DNA from: Thalassomonas actiniarum
GTDB taxonomy: Bacteria; Pseudomonadota; Gammaproteobacteria; Enterobacterales; Alteromonadaceae
DNA length: 64,000 nucleotides
Direction of reading: 5' to 3'
NCBI RefSeq assembly: GCF_000948975.2
Contig: NZ_CP059735.1
Coordinates: 806,001 to 870,000, forward strand
Part shown: positions 42,495-51,434 of the stretch, piece by piece
Numbering within the stretch: the first letter of the stretch is position 1
Layout: each line of letters starts with the position of its first letter
Notes under the pieces: model-generated
Told to the model about the DNA's origin: nothing
The model's input: the letters and a program-made list of their open reading frames with translations, nothing else
Database searches by the model: none
Position numbers and translations under genes: made by a program

Positions 42495-42971
42495 ATGGGG
42501 GATGCTTTGTCTGCCATCAAAGTTAAAAAAGTGCCCAGCTTCAAGGCTTATGAAATCATTAGCCGCCTGAGCCTGTTTAGCGATCTGCTACCCGATGAAA
42601 TTCGTATTTTATCGGATAACCAGCAAATTTTTTATCAAATACCCGCCGGTGAGATTTTTATCCGTCAGGGGGAAGTGGAAAATAATTTTTACCTGTTGCT
42701 CAGCGGCAGTGCCAAAGTGGTGCGGGACAGAAAAGAGTTTGATCAGTTATGCGCCGGTGATGTTATCGGGGTTTGCGGCCTGGTCAGGGACGCTCCGCGT
42801 ACCGCGTCTGTGGTGGCAGAGAGCAATATTTTTGCCATGAGGATGTCGCGCAAGCAGTTTCGGCGGCTGCCGGGAAAAATGCGTGAGTTGATCAAAGATC
42901 ATATGATGGAAGAGCTGGTCAGGCGTATCGACAGCTTGAATGAACAGTTGTATTTCTGTCAACAGCAATAA
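42495..42971 (+). CDS. Stand-alone cyclic-nucleotide-binding-fold protein
   Basis: A 158-residue cytoplasmic protein consisting of one cNMP-binding domain (about 22-135) and a short helical tail. It begins 'LSLFSDLLPDEIRILSDN', continues 'IPAGEIFIRQGEVENNFYLL' and keeps 'DAPRTASVVAES' of the phosphate-binding cassette. There is no helix-turn-helix, so it is not a Crp-type regulator. The Glu that normally contacts the ribose 2'-OH ('GELA' in the cassette) is replaced: here the cassette reads 'GDVIGVCGLV'. Binding of cAMP or cGMP is therefore uncertain. It is a lone gene between the siderophore receptor and a phosphorelay, and may be an adaptor protein. Confidence 0.78.
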   Translation: MGDALSAIKVKKVPSFKAYEIISRLSLFSDLLPDEIRILSDNQQIFYQIPAGEIFIRQGEVENNFYLLLSGSAKVVRDRKEFDQLCAGDVIGVCGLVRDAPRTASVVAESNIFAMRMSRKQFRRLPGKMRELIKDHMMEELVRRIDSLNEQLYFCQQQ

Positions 42972-43014
42972 GGGCTCAGGCTTGAGCCTTTTGGCCGGGC
43001 ACTGAAATAATGGT

Positions 43015-43344
43015 TTAACCCGGGTATTGGAAGACTTGTTGCAGCGCCGAGGTTAAGGTTTGCAGCTGGTTGCTGTCGGGGATATTGTCTGTGTTATCGT
43101 AGGATTTTAGTAACTGCTCGGCTTTAGCGGCGCTGACGCTCAGCTCAGGGTAACCGAACGAAGCCGCCGAGCCTGAAATACGGTGAAGGCAAGTACAAAG
43201 TGCCGTCAGGCTTTGCCTTGACCAGTTCATGGTGATTTTTTGCCATAAATCCCTTATTTCTGACAATCTTTCCGGTAATTCCTGCTGATAGCTGGCTTTT
43301 AACTCTTGCAGCTGCTGTTTCAGTAATTCTTCTTTCTTGTCCAT
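43015..43344 (-). CDS. Hpt histidine phosphotransfer protein
   Basis: A 109-residue helical protein with the Hpt phosphorylation motif 'CLHRISGSAASFGYPEL' (His about 54). It would accept phosphate from the neighbouring receiver domain and pass it on. It lies 26 bp downstream of the single-domain receiver, whose gene in turn overlaps that of the histidine kinase, so the three form a phosphorelay operon. No output regulator is encoded beside it. Confidence 0.85.
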   Translation of the reverse strand: MDKKEELLKQQLQELKASYQQELPERLSEIRDLWQKITMNWSRQSLTALCTCLHRISGSAASFGYPELSVSAAKAEQLLKSYDNTDNIPDSNQLQTLTSALQQVFQYPG

Positions 43345-43370
43345 AGCGATCCCAAATGGCCATGATTGGA

Positions 43371-43739
43371 TTAACCCGCTTTAAATCGGGTGATAAACTC
43401 CGTCACCTGATCTTCAAACGTAACTTCAATAGGTTTAGGGATAAAATGATCGCAGCCGATATTGATGGCTTTATTGGTTTCTTCTGACATTACCGATGCG
43501 GTAACCGCAATAATCAGTCCCTGATAACCCTGCTTCCGGAGGACTTTTGTGGCCTCATGGCCGTCCATTACCGGCATATGCATATCCATTAATATAGCAT
43601 CATATAGGCAGGTACTGGCTTTTTCTACCCCTTGCTCCCCGTTTACTGCAGTATCCACTTCAAATCCGCGAAGCTGCAGGCGTATGCTGATCATTTTCCT
43701 GATCACTTGGTCATCTTCAACCAGTAGAATTGAGCTCAT
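43371..43739 (-). CDS. Single-domain response regulator (receiver)
   Basis: A 122-residue CheY-like receiver. The acidic pocket is in 'LLVEDDQVIRKM', the phospho-acceptor Asp in 'ILMDMHMPVMDG', the switch Thr in 'IIAVTASV', and the conserved Lys in 'HFIPKPIEV'. It has no output domain. It overlaps the end of the histidine kinase gene by 23 bp and precedes the Hpt gene, so it is the middle step of a kinase-receiver-Hpt relay. This split arrangement corresponds to the domains of a hybrid kinase encoded as separate proteins. Confidence 0.9.
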   Translation of the reverse strand: MSSILLVEDDQVIRKMISIRLQLRGFEVDTAVNGEQGVEKASTCLYDAILMDMHMPVMDGHEATKVLRKQGYQGLIIAVTASVMSEETNKAINIGCDHFIPKPIEVTFEDQVTEFITRFKAG

Positions 43740-45906
43740 GGTTTGCTTCCAATATGTTATTGATTGAGAAGGTGAATGTAGTCCCTACACCTAGTTGGCT
43801 GGCGACGCTGATGCTGCCGCCATGCAATTCGATCAGCCGCTTGCTGATTGCCAGCCCTAAACCTGTGCCTCTGACTTCACGCGTACTGCTGCTGTCTACT
43901 TGATAAAATTTGTCAAAGAGCAAAGGCAAGACGTTGTTATCTATGCCGCAGCCGGTATCCTCAACTTCAAAGATAATATTCTTTTCGCTTTGTTCACCGC
44001 GTACGGTAATGGCCCCCTGATCGGTAAATTTGATGGCATTGCTAAGCAAATTGATGAAGATCTGCTTGAGCCGGGTGGGATCCGAAAAGATTCTTAAGTC
44101 AGGCACCTGATTGATTAATTTTAGGTTTTTATGTTGCGCGCTTTTTTCCAGCGTCTGCAGGCACTCTTCTACCAGGTTATGGCTGTTTTGCCATTGGCGT
44201 TTTATTTCCAGTTTGCCGGCTTCTATCTTGGAAATATCTAAAATGTCATTGATAAGTACCAACAAATGCTCCCCAGAGTCTTTCATTTCATTGGCTATTT
44301 CTGTAATGATTCCGGGAAGCGGTAGTTTGTTTCTGTCGGTAAGCAGGGGCAGATAGCCGAGGATGACGGTTAAAGGTGTTCTCAGTTCATGGCTCATCAT
44401 GCTGAGAAACTCACTTTTCGCCCGGGAGTGCATTTCTGCTTTCTCTTTGGCACCTACCAATATTTTTTCGTTTTCTTTTTGTTGGGATAAATCGACGATA
44501 ACCCCGACAAAAATAACGGTATCCTCCAGGCTCGCCTTGTCTACCGAGAGAAACATCGGGAAGGTGGAGCCATCTTTCTTCAATCCCATGACTTCCCGGC
44601 CGCTGCCTATGATATGACCGACATTGGTCGTCAGGTAGTTGTTAAGATATTCATCATGTTGCTGGGCATAAGGGGGAGGCATTAACATCTTGATATTATT
44701 GTTTAACAGTTCGGTTTCCTGGTAACCGAATAATTTTTGCCCGGCGGGATTGCATGACTGGATAAGGCCACTGGCATTGATGGTAATGATGGCGTTGAGT
44801 GTGGTATCGAGTATCGCCTGGCTGCGGCGCTGCTCCAGCTGTAATTGTCTGGTTCTGTGCTCAACCAGCAGCCGGACTTCCCGTTCCCGGCCAATCAGCA
44901 GATAGAGAAATGAAATCACCAGTAAGGTAAAGGCCATGCCGGAAATAAAGACTATTTGCGCTCTGTTGCTTTGAAATTGCCTGATAAACTGCGGGCTTGG
45001 ATGCAGGGTCATGCGCCAGGTCCGCCCTAGTCGTTTGGTGGTAATGGTTTGCCGGTAGCGGATGGCTTCCCGATCCGGCTCTTTATTATAGGTTTTAAAC
45101 AGTGAGACCGGCGAGGCGGCTTCGCTGATATCTTCCATATGCACTAAGACCTCGCTGTTATATAAACCGGTTGAATTTAAGGAAGATAAAAAAAGCGGTT
45201 GGATGCGAAAGACCCCTAAGGCAAATCCCTGGAAATTTTCCAGCCGGGCCTGGCGCAGTGTTCTGTCGCCGCGGTAAATCGGCTCCATAAACAGATAGGC
45301 GGCTGCTTTTTGCTGATCCTGTACCAGTTGGATCGGTGATGTTGCCAGGGTTTCTCCCGAATTCATGCTGGCAATAATGGTTTTTTTCCGTGCCGGGCTG
45401 GAGGAAAGATCATAACCTAAGGCTTTTTCATTGCCTTGAAGGGGTTCTACATAAAAAACCGGATAATAAAAGGCTTTATTGCGCTCTACCACTATCATAT
45501 TACCCCGGGGATCGTTTTGGGTGATGTTGAAGTCGGTTAAGCCGTCATCGCGGGCTTTTTTGATGTAAAGGTCTATCTCGGTTAGCGGCACCCTGGGGAT
45601 CCATTCCAGGGCTTTGATCGCCGGTATTTTTTCTATGGTTTCAACGGTAAATTGCTGAAATTCTTCCCGGGTTACCTGGTTGGAGGACTGATAGAATTTC
45701 CTGACGTCTTTTAATATTTCAATGTTTAATTCCAGCTCGCGGACAAAAGCTGTCTGGTAGAGGAGTTTAATGGTATTTAATTCGTGGCTTATTTCCTTGT
45801 TTTCCTGCTTCAAGGTGAACTGATACCCGAGGTGAGATAACAGCAGACCCAGTACGAAACTGGTGATAACGCTGGGTTTTAAGAGAAAACTGTCTGTTAT
45901 TATCAC
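43717..45906 (-). CDS. CHASE-PAS sensor histidine kinase with FixL-type haem residues
   Basis: A 729-residue inner-membrane kinase. A membrane helix (about 12-30) is followed by a periplasmic CHASE domain (about 60-300), a second helix (about 310-335), a PAS domain (about 365-480), HisKA ('MMSHELRTPLTVILGY') and HATPase ('GTGLGLAISKRLIELHGG'). The PAS closely follows rhizobial FixL. His417 in 'QQHDEYLNNY', His431 and Arg437 in 'GHIIGSGREV' have the same spacing (14 and 20) as FixL His200, His214 and Arg220, the haem ligand and oxygen-switch residues. Haem-based gas sensing is therefore plausible but inferred. The start is GTG 45906 with no strong ribosome site. It is followed by overlapping receiver and Hpt genes. 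Confidence 0.88.
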   Translation of the reverse strand: MIITDSFLLKPSVITSFVLGLLLSHLGYQFTLKQENKEISHELNTIKLLYQTAFVRELELNIEILKDVRKFYQSSNQVTREEFQQFTVETIEKIPAIKALEWIPRVPLTEIDLYIKKARDDGLTDFNITQNDPRGNMIVVERNKAFYYPVFYVEPLQGNEKALGYDLSSSPARKKTIIASMNSGETLATSPIQLVQDQQKAAAYLFMEPIYRGDRTLRQARLENFQGFALGVFRIQPLFLSSLNSTGLYNSEVLVHMEDISEAASPVSLFKTYNKEPDREAIRYRQTITTKRLGRTWRMTLHPSPQFIRQFQSNRAQIVFISGMAFTLLVISFLYLLIGREREVRLLVEHRTRQLQLEQRRSQAILDTTLNAIITINASGLIQSCNPAGQKLFGYQETELLNNNIKMLMPPPYAQQHDEYLNNYLTTNVGHIIGSGREVMGLKKDGSTFPMFLSVDKASLEDTVIFVGVIVDLSQQKENEKILVGAKEKAEMHSRAKSEFLSMMSHELRTPLTVILGYLPLLTDRNKLPLPGIITEIANEMKDSGEHLLVLINDILDISKIEAGKLEIKRQWQNSHNLVEECLQTLEKSAQHKNLKLINQVPDLRIFSDPTRLKQIFINLLSNAIKFTDQGAITVRGEQSEKNIIFEVEDTGCGIDNNVLPLLFDKFYQVDSSSTREVRGTGLGLAISKRLIELHGGSISVASQLGVGTTFTFSINNILEANHELNSTG

Positions 45907-46271
45907 GGGGGCTCATCCACAAATAATTGATAACTAGCTTAGTTCATCCCGATAACACACGCAAAAATATAAAATCACTCCCTGGCGACGGAAAAATGAA
46001 GTGACTGTTGCTATTTATCGCTATTTTGAAGGGCGGGACTGATTTAAGCCTGCTCCGGGGAAATTATGCTCTGTATCAACTATCTTTTTTCGAAAATCCT
46101 TTCTATAACATTCTATAACGGTTTGCTGATTTTATAATAAGCTAACCGATCTTGCTGATAATCAAAAGAATATCAGCTCATAACTAGCGTAAAGTTAATG
46201 TCCTGGGTTATGAAAATCCAGTTTCAGCTTTTTATGATTTATTACCATTACTACCAGGGACAAGTGGTGTT
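45907..46271. other. Divergent intergenic region of two signalling genes
   Basis: No gene is seen. The 365 bp separate the histidine kinase (minus) and the receiver/pseudokinase gene (plus) and should contain both promoters. AT-rich stretches with TATAATAAG near 46133-46141 could be a -10 region. No clear operator is visible. Confidence 0.45.
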
Positions 46272-47525
46272 ATGTCACAAAACAACCAGGCGGTAAATGA
46301 AGTGCAGCATACAATTTTACTGGTCGATGATGATCCGCATATCCTTAATCTGTTGGACTTGATCCTGAGCCAGCATTACCAGGTCTTATGTGCCAATAAC
46401 GGGCAAGAGGCACTTAATATTGTGGTGGAGCATCGCCAGGGGCAGGGCATACACCTGGTGTTGACGGATCAGCGCATGCCGCAGATGTCAGGGACGGAGT
46501 TTTTGGCAAAAGTTCGCAGCCAGTTGCCTAAAGCAAAACGTATGTTAATGACGGCATATCAGGATATCTCCGTGGTGATGGCCGCCATCAATGAGCTTGA
46601 CGTCTATCAGGTGATATTAAAGCCGTTCGAACAAAATGAATTACTGCTGAAAGTGCGGCGTGCGCTGGAATGTTTTGTCGCCGAACGCCAGCAGGAAAAA
46701 TTGATAGACGATCTGTATGCGGCGAACCAGGCACTGGCCCTAAGCCAGAATAACCTGCATCAGATGCTGCAGCACCAGAGCAATACCGAGATGCTGGCGT
46801 CTTTAGGTACCCTGGTGGCGGATATGTCGTATGAAATCGATACGCCTTTGGGTCTGAGTATCACCACGGCATCAAGCCTGGAAGAGAAAACACAGGAATT
46901 GATGTTGCGGGCAAAAGAGATGAACCTATCAAAAGAATTTATGAGCAATTATCAGGTGCTTGCCTACGAGTCTTGCCGTCTTATTTCCCGAAATCTGGAA
47001 AAAGCGGTGGAGTTGCTGCATGCCTTTAAAGAGTTTTCCATTGACTTAACCGGTAATGAACGCCGCCACTTTAATTTAAAGCAATATATTGAGGATATCC
47101 TGCTGACGTTAATGCCGAGGTTAAAGCACAGCAAACACAGTATCAAGATTCATTGCCCCGATAATATCGTGCTGGAGAGTTACCCGGGTGCGATCACAAA
47201 AATTATCACCAGTTTGATCAGTTATGCCCTTAATAACAGTTATGGCGAGAACAAGGTCGGCACTATGGTGCTGGATATCAAGCGCGAAGACCATGCCGTG
47301 TGCATGGTGTTTGAGGATCACGGCAAGTTTGTCAATAAAGAAACCTTAGAGTCATTATTTCAGCCGCTATATGGTGCTGAGCATGCCGCTTCGGGCAAGT
47401 GGCTGGGCTTAAATGCCGTGAACCATATTGTGCATGATACCCTCAAAGGTCGCCTGGACTGTGAAAGCAGCGAAGAGCATGGCACCAGGTTCACCATAAC
47501 CTTACCCGTTCCCAACACTCATTAA
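46272..47525 (+). CDS. Receiver domain fused to a degenerate histidine kinase
   Basis: A 417-residue cytoplasmic protein. The N-terminal receiver is intact: 'LLVDDDPHILNLL', phospho-acceptor Asp in 'LVLTDQRMPQMSG', 'MLMTAYQD', and Lys in 'VILKPFEQ'. A coiled linker (about 130-180) leads to a kinase-like region in which key residues are missing. The H-box reads 'VADMSYEIDTPLG' with Tyr187 where His is expected. The N-box 'SLISYALNNS' has Ser314 and Tyr318 instead of Asn. The G1 box is 'EDHGKFV' in place of DNGxGI. The fold seems kept, but autophosphorylation is unlikely, so it may act as a phospho-controlled binding protein. ATG 46272 was chosen as the first Met before the receiver. Confidence 0.85.
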   Translation: MSQNNQAVNEVQHTILLVDDDPHILNLLDLILSQHYQVLCANNGQEALNIVVEHRQGQGIHLVLTDQRMPQMSGTEFLAKVRSQLPKAKRMLMTAYQDISVVMAAINELDVYQVILKPFEQNELLLKVRRALECFVAERQQEKLIDDLYAANQALALSQNNLHQMLQHQSNTEMLASLGTLVADMSYEIDTPLGLSITTASSLEEKTQELMLRAKEMNLSKEFMSNYQVLAYESCRLISRNLEKAVELLHAFKEFSIDLTGNERRHFNLKQYIEDILLTLMPRLKHSKHSIKIHCPDNIVLESYPGAITKIITSLISYALNNSYGENKVGTMVLDIKREDHAVCMVFEDHGKFVNKETLESLFQPLYGAEHAASGKWLGLNAVNHIVHDTLKGRLDCESSEEHGTRFTITLPVPNTH

Positions 47526-47616
47526 GTTGAGTGTCTGTTGCGGGTATTGTCACCGGCTTTTTATACGGGGTATGATGTTTTATTGTGATTTTCCTGTGGC
47601 CAGCTTTATATTGAAC

Positions 47617-48204
47617 ATGAATGAATTGGAACGGCTTAAGCAAGAGATACGCCGCTGCAGCTTGTGTGAGCCTGAACTCCCCCTGGGGGCAAACCCCGTG
47701 ATCCGGGGGAATCAAAGTGCAAAAATCCTGGTGGCAGGGCAAGCGCCCGGTATTAAGGTGCATAAAACCTCGATCCCCTTTAACGATGCCAGCGGTGTTC
47801 GCCTGCGGCAATGGCTGGGGATAAACGAAACGGTTTTTTATGATGAAGACCAAGTAGCCATAGTGCCCATGGGATTTTGTTATCCCGGCACGGGCAAAAG
47901 CGGAGACTTGCCGCCCAGGGCCGAATGCGTAAAAACCTGGCACCGGCAGCTGCTTGCTTTGTTGCCTGATATTGAATTGATCCTGGTGATAGGCCAGTAC
48001 GCACAAAACTACCATCTTAAAAACCGGCAAAAAAAGAACCTGACCGAAACCGTCAGGGCCTGGCAGGAATACGCCCCCGGTATCATACCTTTACCACACC
48101 CCAGTCCGCGCAATAATATCTGGCTGCGACGTAATCCCTGGTTTGAACAGCAAGTGCTGCCCTATATCAGGGGTCGGGTAAATGAGCTCGTCAGCCGTCC
48201 CTGA
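47617..48204 (+). CDS. Uracil-DNA glycosylase family protein (4Fe-4S type)
   Basis: A 195-residue protein of the UDG superfamily (COG1573-like), which removes uracil or damaged bases from DNA. Motif A is 'VAGQAPGIKVHKTSIPFND' and the C-terminal motif is 'LPHPSPRNN'. Four cysteines, C14 and C17 ('CSLC'), C88 ('GFCYPG') and C104 ('AECVKTW'), have the spacing of the iron-sulfur ligands in family 4 enzymes. ATG 47617 gives the family-typical start 'MNELERLKQEIRRCSLC'; upstream Met codons at 47572 and 47575 would add an unusual extension. It is convergent with the chemoreceptor gene. Enzyme specificity cannot be read from the sequence. Confidence 0.82.
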   Translation: MNELERLKQEIRRCSLCEPELPLGANPVIRGNQSAKILVAGQAPGIKVHKTSIPFNDASGVRLRQWLGINETVFYDEDQVAIVPMGFCYPGTGKSGDLPPRAECVKTWHRQLLALLPDIELILVIGQYAQNYHLKNRQKKNLTETVRAWQEYAPGIIPLPHPSPRNNIWLRRNPWFEQQVLPYIRGRVNELVSRP

Positions 48205-48342
48205 AGCCGCGGCGATTTGTATCCCGGTACTTGACGGCCATATATGGTCCATTGCGACGCACCAGGAAGAGCTGGCGGGTGATGAAGTTGCCCGAAGAAG
48301 TGAGCAATGGCCGGCGGATATCTCATCAGACAGCGAAAAGGC

Positions 48343-48377
48343 ATAAAAGCGGGGGCCAGAACAGCCTTTCCCCGCTT
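48343..48377 (-). terminator. Terminator of the chemoreceptor gene
   Basis: Eight-base arms (aagcgggg at 48347-48354 and ccccgctt at 48370-48377) lie in the convergent gap. Read on the minus strand the hairpin runs into TTTTA, placing a probable rho-independent terminator just after the chemoreceptor stop codon. Confidence 0.6.
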
Positions 48378-48392
48378 ACGCGACAACAAACC

Positions 48393-50372
48393 TTAACTGA
48401 CTTTAAATTTCAGGCTCAGTTGATTCAAGGTGGAGGAAATGGTGCTGATTTCTTCACTGGCGGCGGAGACCTGGCCGGCACTGGCAGCATTTTCATAAGC
48501 CACCTGGCTGATGGTGCTGATATTCTGGCTGATTTCGGTGGAGACAGAGGATTGCTGCTCAACGGCGCTGGCAATGGCTTCGGCCATTTCGGTAATAGTG
48601 CCCATTTCGTCATTCATTTTATCCACCGAGCGGGCGGCGAGATCCGTGTTGCCTATGGTTTGCTCGGCAATGGCGTGACTGGTGGCAATGGCATTGACCG
48701 CTTCTGAAGCCGCACTTTGCAATTTAGAGATCATCGACTCGATATTTTGCGTGGACTCCTGGGTTTTTGAGGCCAGAGTACGTACTTCATCGGCAACCAC
48801 GGCAAAACCGCGGCCCTGCTCTCCGGCCCTTGCCGCTTCTATGGCGGCATTAAGCGCCAGTAAATTGGTTTGTTCGGCAATACCGCGGATCACTTCCAAC
48901 ACTAAACCTATTTCCACGGAATTATCCGCCAGCCCCTGAATGACGGCACTGGTTTGAATAATTTCATTATCCAGGTGATTTAAATCCCGGATGGCCTGGT
49001 TCAGTTTTTCCGACGCTTCCCCCGACTGACTCCGGGCACTTGCGGTTGAAGTGGCAACCGATGAGGTATTGCCGGCAACATCATGGATACTCATCGCCAT
49101 TTGCTCTATGGCGGTGGCGATTTGCTCTATGCTGCCTTGTTGTTCCTGTAAGGACTCGGTTGACTGCAGGCTTGAGGCACTGGTTTGCTGCGACAGGCTG
49201 GCCAGGTTAATGCTGTTATGGACAATTTCACCGACCATATGTTTTAACTCCAGGGTCATTTTTTTCATCGCACCATAGACACTGGCGTTTTCCCTGTTTT
49301 GCTCAAATGCTATCGTTAAATCGCCGCCTGAGATGGTTTCTGCTATATGTCGCATTTCCTTGGGTTCGGCCGCCAGCGGGCGTAAAATGGACTTTGACAT
49401 CACCAGGGCCAGGGCAATGATGGCGATAATGGCGCTTAGCACGACAAAAAACAGGGTCCAGTAAAGCCGGTAAACCGGGGCAAAGGCTTCGGTAACATCA
49501 ATTTCCGATAAAATTGCCCAGCGGGCGCCATAAATGTCCAGCGGGCTGTACGCCGACAGCACGGGATTACCGTTATAGTCGGTAATGATGTTATTGCCGG
49601 TTTCACCCTTGATGGCCAGTTGTGCTGCCCGGGTGTCTACGCCGTTGTTTTGGATGTCGCCGGCGAAAGAGGCGGAGACCGAGTGGCCGTTTGGATCCAG
49701 GTAGGAGTCAGAGCGCATTAATAAATCACTGCCCACTAAGTAACTTTCGCCGCTTTCTCCCATGCCTTCGCGTTGTTGCATTACCCGGTTGATACTGTCG
49801 ATGGATAACTGCAGCGCCACCACCAGTGTTTGTCCCGGGGCGGTGGTAAAGGGCAAGGCGATAAAACCTGCCGGTGCGTTATTGCTGGGGGCATAGCGGC
49901 TAAAGTCGGCCATGGCAAATTGTTTTGTGCTGCTTACCTGTTTAAACAGCCGCCCCAGCCCTGAGTCTTTATAAGCCCCCGAAACCAGGTTGGTCTGGTA
50001 GTCGGCTTCCCGGGTAACGGTATAGAAGATCTCACCGGTGTGATCGATTAAAAACAGATCATAGTAGCCATAGGTGTTGATAAAATTTTCGAAGTAACCG
50101 TGATGCTCATGAGCGGAGTTGATCTGGGTTGAAGGGGATGTGCTGTCCAGCATTCTGTCAATGGCACCGGGCAGCATCTCAATATTATTTTTGCGCTCGG
50201 CAAAGTAGCTGGATATTTGTGACTTCTTAATCTCCCGTACCGAAACTAGCTGGGAAAATGCCTGGGCCGTCAGGGCTGAGCTGGCGGTATAGCAACTGAT
50301 GATACCCAGGGCTAAGGTTGGAATTAAGGCGATTAATAAAAAGGTGCTGGTTAACTTCTTTTTTAATTTCAT
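48393..50372 (-). CDS. Methyl-accepting chemotaxis protein
   Basis: A 659-residue transmembrane chemoreceptor. An N-terminal helix (about 8-30), a long periplasmic double-Cache-type sensor (about 35-300, with '[19 protein letters not shown]' and '[17 protein letters not shown]'), a second helix (about 305-330), a HAMP domain and the signalling domain follow in order. The kinase-contact hairpin is '[20 protein letters not shown]' then '[17 protein letters not shown]'. There is no C-terminal CheR-tethering pentapeptide. ATG 50372 was chosen because it starts the basic N-terminus 'MKLKKKL' before the first helix; an upstream extension has no support. The ligand is unknown; dCache domains often bind amino acids or organic acids. 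Confidence 0.93.
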   Translation of the reverse strand: MKLKKKLTSTFLLIALIPTLALGIISCYTASSALTAQAFSQLVSVREIKKSQISSYFAERKNNIEMLPGAIDRMLDSTSPSTQINSAHEHHGYFENFINTYGYYDLFLIDHTGEIFYTVTREADYQTNLVSGAYKDSGLGRLFKQVSSTKQFAMADFSRYAPSNNAPAGFIALPFTTAPGQTLVVALQLSIDSINRVMQQREGMGESGESYLVGSDLLMRSDSYLDPNGHSVSASFAGDIQNNGVDTRAAQLAIKGETGNNIITDYNGNPVLSAYSPLDIYGARWAILSEIDVTEAFAPVYRLYWTLFFVVLSAIIAIIALALVMSKSILRPLAAEPKEMRHIAETISGGDLTIAFEQNRENASVYGAMKKMTLELKHMVGEIVHNSINLASLSQQTSASSLQSTESLQEQQGSIEQIATAIEQMAMSIHDVAGNTSSVATSTASARSQSGEASEKLNQAIRDLNHLDNEIIQTSAVIQGLADNSVEIGLVLEVIRGIAEQTNLLALNAAIEAARAGEQGRGFAVVADEVRTLASKTQESTQNIESMISKLQSAASEAVNAIATSHAIAEQTIGNTDLAARSVDKMNDEMGTITEMAEAIASAVEQQSSVSTEISQNISTISQVAYENAASAGQVSAASEEISTISSTLNQLSLKFKVS

Positions 50373-51028
50373 TCTCTGATTGTATCCTTGACCCCAAGAT
50401 ATTGATTCATAAGCCAAAGCCAATTTGTTTGTTATACTTTTTCGGCGGTCGTTAATCGCCGCAGGTCAAGCCGGCGTTTAATGGCCGAACTTATCGCTTA
50501 TGTGGCGTTAACAGTGAATTTGGCCTGTTACCTTAGGGGAGTGAGTGAGGTCTTATTTTAATTGTTGAACTTTATCTTAAACCTTCCCTGGTAAAGCAGC
50601 GCCGAATTCTATGTGGTAGCAGAGAAAAGTCAACCGTTTGCTGCATCGGGAGTACAGGTAAATGAACATAAAGGATCTGGAACCGCGGGATAAACCGCTC
50701 GGCTAAAGGGGAGGGACTGCAAAGTAATCTTATATTTTTCAGAGGCTTGGCTGAGTTTTATTCGTTTGTTGCTATTACCTGGGCTTGTATAAGTTAGAAT
50801 CTTCTGGTCTAAGAGACTGTTGCTTTTTTAAGTTTATTTTACAACGACTTAACATCTTTTATGTCAGGTTGGTGCTTCACTGTGTTGCCTTGATCCTGAA
50901 TGTACAGGCTAAGGGCAGAAATAACCGTATTCGTTGCGTATGCCGGAGTTTAGGGTTATTTCTGCAGCCTGAATTTTGTGCCGGAATTTTTTACCGAAAC
51001 CAGTCGCCGGGGTAAAAGGGGATGAGCG
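50373..51028. other. Non-coding region upstream of the chemoreceptor
   Basis: About 650 bp with no convincing gene. A 76-codon frame at 50785-51015 lacks a ribosome site and protein-like composition. The part next to 50372 must carry the chemoreceptor promoter. I see no clear structured RNA, repeat or operator. Confidence 0.5.
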
Positions 51029-51223
51029 CTAATCGGCTTTGACGACGCTTAAGCTGTCAAATCTCTGGTGCTTGCCGCAATGATAAATGTCCTGGCCATG
51101 GCTGCCCTTATTGCGTTCGATATAGGTGACCAGGTATTTTCTTTCTTTATTAATTGTCAGGGAATAGGGACTTATGGTTATCCTTGCATGATAAATATGA
51201 TCTCCGATATTAATTGCATTCAT
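51029..51223 (-). CDS. Small hypothetical protein (64 aa)
   Basis: A 64-residue soluble protein with alternating beta-like segments ('GDHIYHARITISPYSLTI', 'RKYLVTYIERN'). I do not recognise a family. The coding case is good because AAAGGAG lies about eight bases before the ATG, a stronger ribosome site than most in the window. It has no signal peptide or membrane helix and contains one Cys and several His ('IYHCGKHQRF'), which could bind metal. It is transcribed divergently from the following solute-binding protein gene and has no operon partner. Confidence 0.6.
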   Translation of the reverse strand: MNAINIGDHIYHARITISPYSLTINKERKYLVTYIERNKGSHGQDIYHCGKHQRFDSLSVVKAD

Positions 51224-51346
51224 TTCAGACTCCTTTTATTTTTCTCTGACGCAAATAATTGAAATAATGTGATCATCACTAATCAGGCGCCGAGCATAAC
51301 AGCAAGCTGGTTAACAGAACATTACCGGCGATTACAGCAGCAGATT

Positions 51347-51369
51347 TTTTCTCCTGAGCAAGGAGAAAA
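51347..51369. other. Short hairpin before the solute-binding protein gene
   Basis: Perfect eight-base arms, ttttctcc and ggagaaaa, with a seven-base loop. It lies 66 bp upstream of the ATG. There is no T-run to make it a clear terminator, so it could be a leader hairpin or an operator. Confidence 0.35.
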
Positions 51370-51434
51370 GTACCCTCAGGCTCAGAGCCGGACCTATAAT
51401 TCATACCGGGTGATTTACTCGTGAGGTCAAAACG

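Noticed and set aside
50600-50760. Possible cyclic-di-GMP riboswitch upstream of the chemoreceptor
   Set aside because: The conserved GEMM core motifs were not found and the region cannot be folded into the expected two-helix junction by eye.
50785-51015. 76-codon frame in the gap upstream of the chemoreceptor
   Set aside because: No ribosome site and a hydrophobic, Cys-rich composition without recognisable structure.
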